Positions 1 to 6,569 are shown, counted from the stretch's first letter. The stretch is 17,605 bases of DNA from Candidatus Sabulitectum sp. (GCA_029940175.1 JAOZRM010000043.1:1-17605), one strand, 5' to 3'. Made by a program: numbers and translations. The notes: generated by a model from the letters alone, not told the origin.

Positions 1-364
1 TTCGAACAGCTCCGTCTCCACGGGACAGATATGCTGTTGCGACAAGGTAGTCTCCACCCATGTGAACCTCCAAACCACTACCAGTGGGAGGATCAATATC
101 TGAATTGTTCCATTCGTTAAAGCCGTTCCACCAGTCAAGATGGTACTCTGCAAGCGCAGGCTCACCCACTTCGCTATTTTCAACCCATACATCTGTCATA
201 AGAAGGTTTGACTCCATGGCAGCCATGGTTGCATGAGTCCAGCATGTTCCGCCCTGCTGACTCTTTACCGATGTGACATAATTCACTCCACCATAATCTC
301 TCAAGTCGAATTGTGAAGGCAGCTGAAGTTGTGTCAGTGCCAGAAGAAATACAGCAATGTACAT
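1..364 (-). CDS. Secreted papain-family (C1A) cysteine peptidase, N-terminal 121 residues, truncated by window edge
   Basis: The reading frame starts at ATG 364-362 and runs off the left edge, so only the first 121 residues are present. A GGAGG ribosome binding site (371-375) lies 6 nt upstream and fixes the start. Residues 1-16 form a short hydrophobic leader with no Lys or Arg. The papain-like catalytic domain follows at once (FDLRDYGG, then K34-S-Q-Q-G-G-T-C41-W-T-H), with Cys41 as the expected nucleophile and Gln36 or Gln37 as the oxyanion-hole residue. The catalytic His and Asn would lie beyond the window. No inhibitory propeptide fits between leader and catalytic core. The papain Cys three residues before the nucleophile is absent. 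By family it should be an exported or surface protease; its substrate cannot be read. It is divergent from the glycosyltransferase gene. Family call confident, role inferred. Confidence 0.82.
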   Translation of the reverse strand, partial: MYIAVFLLALTQLQLPSQFDLRDYGGVNYVTSVKSQQGGTCWTHATMAAMESNLLMTDVWVENSEVGEPALAEYHLDWWNGFNEWNNSDIDPPTGSGLEVHMGGDYLVATAYLSRGDGAVR

Positions 365-426
365 TAATAACCTCCGAATAGAATGAGAATCGGTTCCGGT
401 AAGCCAGTACTTTCCAGACCGTACAC

Positions 427-454
427 TTGCGAGGAATATTTGTCTTTATATACT
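427..454 (+). promoter_or_regulatory. Promoter for the glycosyltransferase, likely giving a leaderless mRNA
   Basis: TTGCGA at 427-432, a 16-bp spacer and TATACT at 449-454 match the sigma-70 pattern at -35 (4/6) and -10 (5/6). Transcription from it would start about 7 nt after the -10, at or next to the ATG at 461. No Shine-Dalgarno sequence precedes that ATG, so a leaderless transcript is the simplest reading. This is inference from sequence only. Confidence 0.45.
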
Positions 455-460
455 ACAGTC

Positions 461-1429
461 ATGAAGACACTGGTAGCTATTCCCGCACTGAACGAGGAGA
501 TCACCATCAAGCAGGTGATTTCCGCTATTCCAAGTCAGTTGCATGGTACTGAAGTAGAAGTCCTGCTTGTAGACGATGGTTCCACTGATTCTACAGTATC
601 AAAAGCCCGGGAAGCAGGAGCGTATGTGATTTCTCACGGCAGAAACATGGGTCTGGGTACTGCTTTCCGAACCATGCTCTCATACGCCAGGGAAAAAGGG
701 TTCCACTTCATGGCCACAATGGATGCAGATGGGCAGTTCAACCCTGAGGATCTTCCCGCCATTACAAGGCCTGTGATTGCCGACGAAACAGATTTTTCCA
801 CAGCCAGCAGATTCATGGATCCCTCACTGGTTCCTGATATGCCTGCTTTAAAGAAATGGGGCAATGCAAGAGTTGCAAAACTTGTGAGTAACCTTGCAAA
901 TACACAAATTCATGACGCTACATGCGGCTTCCGGGTTTACGGCCCGAAGGCACTGGACAGGGTAGCTTGTTTCAGCAGATTCACCTACACCCAGGAAGTG
1001 CTCATAGATATCGCGCGGAAGGGTCTCCGAATAAAGGAAATCCCAACAAAGATCCGAGGAGAAAGAGAACACGGAGAATCCAGGATTGCTTCGAATCTCT
1101 GGCGTTATGCCCACCTGTCTGTGGAAGCAATGTACTCTGTAGCCCATGGGCACTCCCCCTGGCGCTTTTACGGAACACCGGCATTCCTGCTTATAGGTAT
1201 GGGCATTCTTCTTGATGTGTTTACCCTTTCCTGGTGGCTCATAACTGGAAGAATTTCTCCATTCACTGCTTTCGGAATTGGTGGTTTGTTCCTGATAACC
1301 TTCGGTATTCTTCTGGTTCTCTTCGCATCCATCGCAGATATTTCCTCTGCTAACAGGAAGATGCTTGAAGAGATCACCGCAATGGAGACCAGGCGAATCA
1401 GGCAGAAACTGAATACCACAGCCACTTAG
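461..1429 (+). CDS. GT2-family glycosyltransferase (dolichyl/undecaprenyl-phosphate sugar transferase type) with two C-terminal membrane helices
   Basis: This 322-aa protein begins MKTLVAIPALNEE, the usual first strand of a GT-A glycosyltransferase. It carries DDGSTD (residues 38-43) for nucleotide binding and DADGQ (88-92), the metal-binding DxD-type motif. The catalytic domain of about 230 residues resembles the DPM1/GtrB group, which moves a sugar from a nucleotide donor to a polyprenyl phosphate at the inner membrane. Two hydrophobic helices follow (about 237-259 and 267-291), then a charged tail. The frame is open up to ATG 383, but the extra 26 residues do not look like the family, and starting there would leave only 18 bp to the divergent peptidase gene. 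I therefore chose 461. Sugar and acceptor cannot be told; a role in glycan or lipid-linked sugar synthesis is inferred. Confidence 0.88.
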   Translation: MKTLVAIPALNEEITIKQVISAIPSQLHGTEVEVLLVDDGSTDSTVSKAREAGAYVISHGRNMGLGTAFRTMLSYAREKGFHFMATMDADGQFNPEDLPAITRPVIADETDFSTASRFMDPSLVPDMPALKKWGNARVAKLVSNLANTQIHDATCGFRVYGPKALDRVACFSRFTYTQEVLIDIARKGLRIKEIPTKIRGEREHGESRIASNLWRYAHLSVEAMYSVAHGHSPWRFYGTPAFLLIGMGILLDVFTLSWWLITGRISPFTAFGIGGLFLITFGILLVLFASIADISSANRKMLEEITAMETRRIRQKLNTTAT

Positions 1430-1503
1430 ACAGAGGAGACTTTTCAATGACTAATCCCTGGAACTCCACTGTTGGCACCGACGGCATGTGCTTCTGCAGG
1501 TTT

Positions 1504-1893
1504 TTAAAGAGGCTGATTAAGCCACTCTTCGGCGTTTTCCCGCGATTTGAAACCTTGTCTCACAAGATTGGAAACCAGAGAGTAACCTTCAAGCTCAAGT
1601 TCCTTTGAAATTCCTTCAGGAAATACCTCTGCGGACCTGGACAATCCAGCGGCAATGGTCACCTTCTGGGCTTCCACATGAAGATCCTTCACAAGATGAC
1701 CCGGGGTTCGCATCTCTCTAACATCCACCAGAGCAGTGAAAGATGGATTAAGATGTTCTGTAGCCTGTGTTATGTGTTTCACATAGTCAGGTGTTTTGGA
1801 TGGATCAAGCCAGAATCCCTTGAGAGTGATGTAAAGACGATTGACCCTCACATCAACACTGATCGAATAGTTCATGTTTGAAGCAATCAGCAT
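1504..1893 (-). CDS. Small STAS / SpoIIAA-like domain protein
   Basis: This 129-aa cytoplasmic protein has no signal peptide or membrane helix. Its pattern suggests the STAS/SpoIIAA-like fold: N-terminal beta strands (SISVDVRVNRLYITLKGFW), a central strand ending in VDVREM, then helices, and a C-terminal GFKSRENAEEWL, the typical tail of SpoIIAA-like bacterial proteins. The start at 1893 is chosen because AAGGGGG sits 6 nt upstream. An upstream GTG at 1917 is in frame but less well placed. The gene stands alone, convergent with the glycosyltransferase and divergent from asdA. STAS proteins often act in partner switching, and an RsbU-type phosphatase lies about 12 kb away, but a link is speculative. 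Family call moderate, function unknown. Confidence 0.68.
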   Translation of the reverse strand: MLIASNMNYSISVDVRVNRLYITLKGFWLDPSKTPDYVKHITQATEHLNPSFTALVDVREMRTPGHLVKDLHVEAQKVTIAAGLSRSAEVFPEGISKELELEGYSLVSNLVRQGFKSRENAEEWLNQPL

Positions 1894-2121
1894 ACACAGC
1901 CCCCTTCTGTACACCACCTGAATTTCAAACTAGCTTAAGCAGATAGGAATGTCAACAGGTAATTCGATCTAATTTAGTCCTGCATATTGATTTATCAATC
2001 ATTAATAACCGCCGAGTCATGGCATGTACCATCTAACAGCGAAAGACTGGTTCTTGTTTTCCAAGTCAGGAAGAACAATGATACAACCTGGAAATCGACT
2101 GTATTAACCAGGAGGTAAGTA
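1894..2121. other. Intergenic region between the STAS-like gene and asdA
   Basis: These 228 bp separate divergent genes and should hold the promoters of both. I see no convincing -35/-10 pair. A weak TTGTTT (2054-2059) and TGATAC (2079-2084) have a 19-bp spacer. The only marked element is the A/T-rich inverted repeat at 1986-1999, listed separately. No ORF, tRNA or terminator is evident. Confidence 0.5.
1986..1999. promoter_or_regulatory. Perfect inverted repeat ATTGAT-TT-ATCAAT, possible operator
   Basis: The arms ATTGAT (1986-1991) and ATCAAT (1994-1999) are exact reverse complements around TT. The half-sites look like FNR/CRP-type TTGAT/ATCAA, but those are normally spaced by 4 nt, not 2. 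The repeat lies in the divergent region between the STAS-like gene and asdA. A role in controlling either gene is a guess. Confidence 0.3.
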
Positions 2122-3714
2122 ATGAAGAGATCTGCTGAAGAGAAAAGCTATGAAAAACTGAGTCCGTTCGAGCTTAAAGACAAGCTCATTGCAATGGCTG
2201 AAAAAAAATCCGAGAGATTGATGCTCAATGCAGGAAGGGGCAATCCCAACTGGGTGGCCACAGTGTCCAGACATGCATTCTTTCTGCTGGGAAATTTTGC
2301 CATGGAAGAAGCCTACCGGATAATGAGCCGTCCTGGCCTAGCCGGTGCACCTGTTCCCACAGGGTCAGCTGATCGCCTGAGGCAGTTCTGCTTAATACGC
2401 AGCGAAATACGGGGAGCACAGTTCCTGTCGGATGCCTTGAATCATGTAACAGATGAGATGGGTCTGAACGATGACGAATTCGTTGGCGAGATGGTTGATG
2501 CCATCCTTGGAGATCACTACCCCACACCGGACAGGGCTCTGGTAAACGCGGAAAAAATAGTCAGAGCATACCTGAATGTTGTCATGTGTGACTCCCGGCC
2601 ACCGGACGGGACCATGGACATTTTTCTTACTGAGGGTGGAACAGCGGCAATGACATACATCTTCAATACCCTGCGTGAGAACCATCTTCTGAAAAAAGGT
2701 GACAAAATTGCACTGGGAACCCCCATATTCACCCCCTACCTGGAGATCCCTGTTCTTAACGACTACGAACTTGTTATCGTTGATGTCCAACAGAATGAAG
2801 AGAAAGACTGGCAGTACACAGATGATGAAATTGCAAAGCTGGCGGATCCTGACATCAAGGCTTTCTTCCTTGTTAACCCGTCTAATCCATCTTCTGTAAG
2901 CATTGCTGAGAATTCACTTCAAAAAATCGCCGACCTTGTTCAGAACAAGAGAAAAGATTTGATCCTTCTCACGGATGATGTCTACGGTACTTTCGTGAAC
3001 GGTTTCAGATCACTGGCCGCAATAGCACCTGAGAATACCATTCTTGTTTACTCCTACTCCAAATACTTCGGAGCCACCGGTTGGAGACTTGGTGCCATTG
3101 GCATCAACCGGAGCAATGTTATGGATAAGATGATATCTGCTCTGCCGGATGATAAGAAGAAGGAACTTCATGAAAGATATGTAACCATCAGCCGAGATCC
3201 TGATTCAATAAAACTGATCGATCGCCTTGTTGCAGACAGCAGAACGGTTGCTCTTAACCACACTGCAGGTCTCTCTACTCCTCAACAGGTTATGATGGTG
3301 CTGTTCAGTCTTCAGGAGCTTCTTGATCTGGAAAGCAGGCTTTATCGCAAAGAAGTTCAGGAGGTGGTGAAGGAAAGATACAACACCCTTTACTCTGCCC
3401 TTGGTGAACCAGTGGTAGAACTTACCTGCTACGCCAGATACTACACAACCATAGACATTCACAAACTTGCTCTGAAGAGGCATGGTGCAGAATTTGCAAA
3501 GTGGCTGGAGAACTCCCACGAGCCAATTGATTTTGTCTGGAGACTTGCTGACGAGAAAGATGTTGTTCTGATGGATGGTGGTGGATTCGCAGCTCCTGAG
3601 ATGTCGGTGCGTGTCTCTCTGGCGAATCTAAACAAGGCAGACTACAATAAAATTGGACATGCGATCAGTGACCTGCTTGAGGATTATGTGAAAGAATGGA
3701 AGGCAGGTAAGTAA
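2122..3714 (+). CDS. asdA: Bifunctional aspartate aminotransferase / L-aspartate 4-decarboxylase
   Basis: This is a full-length 530-aa PLP enzyme of the aspartate 4-decarboxylase family (usual length about 530). It converts L-aspartate to L-alanine and CO2 in the cytoplasm and can also transaminate. The PLP lysine is Lys314 in SYSKYFGATGWRLG. Arg497 in SVRVSL corresponds to the substrate-carboxylate arginine known in the Pseudomonas/Alcaligenes enzymes. FLVNPSNPSS and DDVYG are the usual fold-type-I cofactor-pocket segments. The start is fixed by a perfect AGGAGGT six nucleotides before ATG. The stop overlaps the aspT start by 1 nt, so the two are translationally coupled. With aspT it forms the known decarboxylation/antiport couple that consumes an intracellular proton and generates proton-motive force. 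Identification is confident; the physiological use here is inferred. Confidence 0.95.
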   Translation: MKRSAEEKSYEKLSPFELKDKLIAMAEKKSERLMLNAGRGNPNWVATVSRHAFFLLGNFAMEEAYRIMSRPGLAGAPVPTGSADRLRQFCLIRSEIRGAQFLSDALNHVTDEMGLNDDEFVGEMVDAILGDHYPTPDRALVNAEKIVRAYLNVVMCDSRPPDGTMDIFLTEGGTAAMTYIFNTLRENHLLKKGDKIALGTPIFTPYLEIPVLNDYELVIVDVQQNEEKDWQYTDDEIAKLADPDIKAFFLVNPSNPSSVSIAENSLQKIADLVQNKRKDLILLTDDVYGTFVNGFRSLAAIAPENTILVYSYSKYFGATGWRLGAIGINRSNVMDKMISALPDDKKKELHERYVTISRDPDSIKLIDRLVADSRTVALNHTAGLSTPQQVMMVLFSLQELLDLESRLYRKEVQEVVKERYNTLYSALGEPVVELTCYARYYTTIDIHKLALKRHGAEFAKWLENSHEPIDFVWRLADEKDVVLMDGGGFAAPEMSVRVSLANLNKADYNKIGHAISDLLEDYVKEWKAGK

Positions 3715-5420
3715 TGGTAATGGGAATACTTCACGGAATTGCCGAGATATGCCGTAACAATCCCTCTATTCTTCTCTTTGCTGCTCTGGCTGGAGGTTAC
3801 GCATTTGGCAAGATTAAATTCGGTACCTTCTCGTTCGGCTCCACAACAGGTGTTCTGCTGGTAGCCATTGTAATGGGAGCAATCCTTCTAAAAAATACAA
3901 CCTTCCAGCTGGGAATAATCAAAACAGTATCTTTTGGATTGTTCATCTTCACCATCGGGTACAAGGTGGGACCCGATTTTGTGGGCGGATTGAAACGCGG
4001 TGGCAAGCAGTACATTGCAGTAGCCATTTTCTTTAGCACTGTAGCCATGGGCGTTGCGTTCTCCGTGGCTAAACTCTTCCATCTGAATGGTGCCTACGGT
4101 GCGGGAATCGTAGCAGGCGCGCTTACCCAGTCTGCAGTTATAGGAACAGCGGACGGGGCAATAATGCAGCTTCAATCCGGAGCTCAAACCCTTGCTCTGA
4201 ATCTGAAATCCGATGTAGCTGTAGCTTACGCGGTAACTTACATATTCGGAACAGCGGGATTGATCCTGCTTTTGAAGATACTTCCCAAAATGTGGAAAAT
4301 CGATCTGAAAAAAAGTGCCAAAGAAGAAGAAAGACAGATGGGTTCATCGGCAGAAGAAGACACGATAGAATCCTTCCACTGGTCAAAACTTGTTGTTCCC
4401 AGAGCATTCACCGTAACCCATGATTCCTCCATTGGAAAAGCTGCATCAGATATAGAGGCCTGCTTTTCGGGCAGTGTGGCAATTGAGAAACTGGAAAGGA
4501 AAGGAAAACTGTTCGACCAGGTACCGGGCAATACGGTGCTGCAAAAAGACGACACTGTTATTCTCACCGGTCGCAGATCCGATCTTCTGGATGCAGTCAG
4601 GCTGATAGGAGCAGAGGTGGATGAAAGCATTCTGGAAGGAATGCTGGGAGAGATCCTGGATGTCTGTGTTACTTCAAAGAAGTATGACGGGAAAACACTG
4701 GGCAGGGTATTCTCAGAAATTGGCCACGGTTGTTTCGTACACAGAATTCTGCGGCAGGCTCATGATCTGCCGGTAAACTCCGGGCTTAAGATCCATACAG
4801 GTGATGTTATCAAGGTTATGGGAGCAAGATCAGATGTTGAGAGGTTCATTAAAAACCTTGGCTACGCCGAACGATCAACTGCAGTTACCGATCTGGTTGC
4901 AGTGGGGATAGGCATCATTATGGGCACGCTTATCGGCCTGCTCTCTGTGACAGTTGGTGGTGTTCCGGTCACCCTTGGTGCTGGTGGAGGTGTTCTGGTA
5001 AGCGGGTTGTTCTTCGGCTGGCTAAGGTCAAGAAAACCAGTCTGGGGGCAGATACCGATCCCGGCTCAATGGATATTTACAGATCTGGGATTGAATTTCT
5101 TCATAGCATGCGTGGGTCTTACTGCAGGCCCCAGGGCTCTGGCAGCCCTGAAGCAGGCTGGCCCTGAAATACTTCTTGCCGGCATTGTTTTAACAATTGT
5201 TCCACATGTTCTTACCTGGACATTCGGTCTCTACTCACTCAAGCTGAATCCTGTTCTGCTCCTTGGTGCAATGACCGGTGCAGGTACATGTACGGCTGCA
5301 TTGAACTCGGTGAAGGATGACTGTGGCAGCACACTACCTGTTATCGGTTACACGGTTCCATATGCCATAGGTAATGTTCTTCTTACAGTGATGGGTGCTC
5401 TTATAGTGAATATCATTTAA
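3714..5420 (+). CDS. aspT: Aspartate:alanine antiporter, AAE/AspT family
   Basis: This 568-aa inner-membrane protein has the AspT/YidE/YbjL layout. About six helices come first (residues 15-190). A cytoplasmic stretch (about 200-385) holds two RCK_C/TrkA_C-like domains (about 225-300 and 305-382). Five or six more helices follow (392-567), with Gly-rich repeats such as GAMTGAGTCTAAL. The family swaps external aspartate for internal alanine; because the exchange is electrogenic, coupling to AsdA stores energy as a proton gradient. ATG 3714 overlaps the asdA stop. Its ribosome binding region AGGCAGGT (3701-3708) lies inside the last asdA codons, and an 11-nt block there is identical to the one before asdA. 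An intrinsic terminator begins 14 bp after the stop, so the operon ends here. Confidence 0.94.
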   Translation: MVMGILHGIAEICRNNPSILLFAALAGGYAFGKIKFGTFSFGSTTGVLLVAIVMGAILLKNTTFQLGIIKTVSFGLFIFTIGYKVGPDFVGGLKRGGKQYIAVAIFFSTVAMGVAFSVAKLFHLNGAYGAGIVAGALTQSAVIGTADGAIMQLQSGAQTLALNLKSDVAVAYAVTYIFGTAGLILLLKILPKMWKIDLKKSAKEEERQMGSSAEEDTIESFHWSKLVVPRAFTVTHDSSIGKAASDIEACFSGSVAIEKLERKGKLFDQVPGNTVLQKDDTVILTGRRSDLLDAVRLIGAEVDESILEGMLGEILDVCVTSKKYDGKTLGRVFSEIGHGCFVHRILRQAHDLPVNSGLKIHTGDVIKVMGARSDVERFIKNLGYAERSTAVTDLVAVGIGIIMGTLIGLLSVTVGGVPVTLGAGGGVLVSGLFFGWLRSRKPVWGQIPIPAQWIFTDLGLNFFIACVGLTAGPRALAALKQAGPEILLAGIVLTIVPHVLTWTFGLYSLKLNPVLLLGAMTGAGTCTAALNSVKDDCGSTLPVIGYTVPYAIGNVLLTVMGALIVNII

Positions 5421-5434
5421 ATTCTGATGCCGGG

Positions 5435-5465
5435 AAAGGAGTCTGCCAACCGGCAGGCTCCTTTT
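5435..5465 (+). terminator. Intrinsic (rho-independent) terminator of asdA-aspT
   Basis: AAAGGAG (5435-5441) pairs with CTCCTTT (5458-5464), and CTGCC (5443-5447) pairs with GGCAG (5452-5456). A G-T wobble joins them and the loop is AACC, giving a 13-bp stem followed by T residues. It sits just after the aspT stop. Confidence 0.9.
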
Positions 5466-5466
5466 G

Positions 5467-5472
5467 TATAAT
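5467..5472 (+). promoter_or_regulatory. Perfect -10 box (TATAAT) for the rhodanese gene
   Basis: TATAAT is directly behind the aspT terminator T-tract. The -35 position 17 bp upstream reads TGCCAA, a weak match that lies inside the terminator hairpin. Transcription would start near 5479, about 28 nt before the rhodanese ATG. Confidence 0.5.
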
Positions 5473-5506
5473 ACCGGCTTCAATTTAAACAGAACGGAGA
5501 AAACAA

Positions 5507-5863
5507 ATGAATATTCTGCTGATCATAATTCCAGTTGTTCTTATTCTTATCAAGCTTCTAACCTCAAGATCCGACATAAATGGAGTTCTGGCGAAAGAGC
5601 TTCTTGCAAACGGCGGAAAAGTCATTGATGTAAGATCGCAGCCTGAATACAGGAATGGTCACATAAAGAACTCCATCAACATCCCTCTTGCGGATATACT
5701 GATCGGTGCGCGAGAGCATGGATTTCAAAAAGACACACCTGTCATTCTTTACTGTGACAGTGGAGCAAGATCAGCCAGTGCAAAAAGATTTCTGGTGAAA
5801 GAAGGCTACACAAGTGTATTCAACGGTGGATCTCTGCGAAAGATGAGTAAACTCCAGGGCTGA
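5507..5863 (+). CDS. Membrane-anchored single-domain rhodanese-like protein
   Basis: This 118-aa protein has an N-terminal hydrophobic helix (residues 2-18) that probably anchors it in the inner membrane or acts as an uncleaved signal. One rhodanese domain follows (about 28-115). Landmarks are KVIDVRSQPEYRNGHIKNS, ending in the GHI segment typical of the family, and the active-site loop CDSGAR with the catalytic Cys83. The six-residue loop is that of sulfurtransferases acting on thiosulfate or persulfide donors. The domain ends a little early after NGGSLRKM, where many relatives have a Trp-rich GG..W segment. ATG has GGAG 8 nt upstream. It is probably a single gene, since a terminator precedes it and a new promoter follows. 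Physiological sulfur donor and acceptor are unknown. Confidence 0.9.
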   Translation: MNILLIIIPVVLILIKLLTSRSDINGVLAKELLANGGKVIDVRSQPEYRNGHIKNSINIPLADILIGAREHGFQKDTPVILYCDSGARSASAKRFLVKEGYTSVFNGGSLRKMSKLQG

Positions 5864-5893
5864 TTCCAATCAGGCAGGCAGTCCAGGGGGAGC

Positions 5894-5921
5894 TTGACAG
5901 TGCATGGGAATGAAGTATAAA
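5894..5921 (+). promoter_or_regulatory. Near-consensus sigma-70 promoter of the 69-aa / nucleotidyltransferase module
   Basis: TTGACA at 5894-5899 is a perfect -35. After 16 bp, TATAAA at 5916-5921 matches the -10 in five of six positions. The start site would be about 5928, leaving roughly a 22-nt leader before the GTG at 5950. It is the strongest promoter in the window by eye. Confidence 0.75.
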
Positions 5922-5949
5922 GTATTGTGGAGCAACAATCAGGCAAGGG

Positions 5950-6159
5950 GTGAATTTGAAACAAATAGTGGAAAAGTATCAGAGCATGTCAAACAGAAAC
6001 AGATCTTTCGATATAAAGTTCTGGCAGAATGCGGGTACCAAAGCTATTTTGGAAGCAGCATGGGAGATGTTGCAGGACTACTATTTACTAAGAGGTAAAG
6101 ATGCTTCTGAACTCCGACTTCAAAGAACTGTTGAGGCTTTTCGAAAAACACAGAGTTAG
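5950..6159 (+). CDS. 69-aa conserved-looking small protein paired with the nucleotidyltransferase
   Basis: The gene starts at GTG 5950 shortly after a strong promoter; AGG at 5941-5943 is a weak ribosome binding site. An ATG at 5986 is a later alternative. The protein is soluble and helical, without cysteine or membrane segment. Recognisable stretches are SFDIKFWQNAGTKAI, AAWEMLQDYYLLRG and ELRLQRTVEAF. From memory these resemble small proteins encoded just before DUF6036-type nucleotidyltransferases; I know no assigned function. Its last 59 nt also encode the first 19 residues of the nucleotidyltransferase in another frame, so the two are tightly coupled. By position it could be the partner (antitoxin or regulator) of the enzyme. 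Gene reality is fairly likely; function unknown. Confidence 0.7.
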   Translation: MNLKQIVEKYQSMSNRNRSFDIKFWQNAGTKAILEAAWEMLQDYYLLRGKDASELRLQRTVEAFRKTQS

Positions 6160-6550
6160 ATATCTGATTGTCGGCGGGTATGCTGTTATGAAATACAGCG
6201 AACCAAGGTTCACCAAAGATATTGATTTCTGGATTGCGGTTGACCCGGATAATTCAAAAGCTGTGTTTACAGCTTTAGGAGAGTTCGGCGCCCCTCTCAC
6301 TGGTTTATGTGCAGAAGACTTCACAGACTGTGAATCTTTCTACCAGATGGGCACGCCTCCCATTCGCGTAGACATAATGATGTCTATTCCAGGGGGAAAT
6401 TTTGAAAAAGCATGGCTTAACAAGGAAGTTATTGAAATTGATTCTATCAAACTTCTCTTTATTTCCAAACTTGACTTGATCAAAACCAAAGAAGCCAGTA
6501 GAAGACCTCAGGATTTGATTGATCTTACCAGGCTCCATGAAACCGATTAG
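6101..6550 (+). CDS. Nucleotidyltransferase, MNT superfamily (DUF6036 / AbiEii-like)
   Basis: This 149-aa protein shows the minimal nucleotidyltransferase pattern. VGGYAV (residues 24-29, Gly25-Gly26) is followed by RFTKDIDFWI, with metal-binding Asp40 and Asp42. A third carboxylate, Asp91, is in IRVDIMM. A C-terminal segment (LDLIKTKEASRRPQDLIDL) is typical of DUF6036/AbiEii-type enzymes that transfer a nucleotide to RNA or protein. A good ribosome binding site, GAGGT, lies 5 nt before ATG, inside the preceding 69-aa gene. All catalytic residues are present, so it is probably active. Such enzymes occur as toxins or as antitoxins in defence-like pairs, and also alone; the role here is inferred from the overlap with the small gene. 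No HEPN partner is visible. Confidence 0.86.
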   Translation: MLLNSDFKELLRLFEKHRVRYLIVGGYAVMKYSEPRFTKDIDFWIAVDPDNSKAVFTALGEFGAPLTGLCAEDFTDCESFYQMGTPPIRVDIMMSIPGGNFEKAWLNKEVIEIDSIKLLFISKLDLIKTKEASRRPQDLIDLTRLHETD

Positions 6551-6569
6551 ATAATTTCACCTCTATGAA

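Noticed and set aside
383..460. N-terminal extension of the glycosyltransferase from ATG 383
   Set aside because: No family-like sequence in the 26 extra residues, poor ribosome binding site, only 18 bp from the divergent gene, and a promoter-like sequence lies inside it.
848..1447. 199-aa minus-strand ORF opposite the glycosyltransferase
   Set aside because: Cys-rich nonsense-like translation antisense to a clear GT2 domain.
1506..1528. Stem AAGAG...CTCTT with inner GCT/AGC as a convergent terminator
   Set aside because: Short bulged stem inside the STAS-like coding end, without a clear T-run in the right place on the plus strand.
5860..5873. Hairpin CTGAT-TCCA-ATCAG at the rhodanese stop codon as a terminator
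   Set aside because: Only a 5-bp stem and no T-tract follows.
5904..6098. 64-aa plus-strand ORF overlapping the start of the 69-aa gene
   Set aside because: Its ATG lies between the -35 and -10 of the strong promoter, and the product shows no family-like pattern. It is a shadow of the 69-aa frame.
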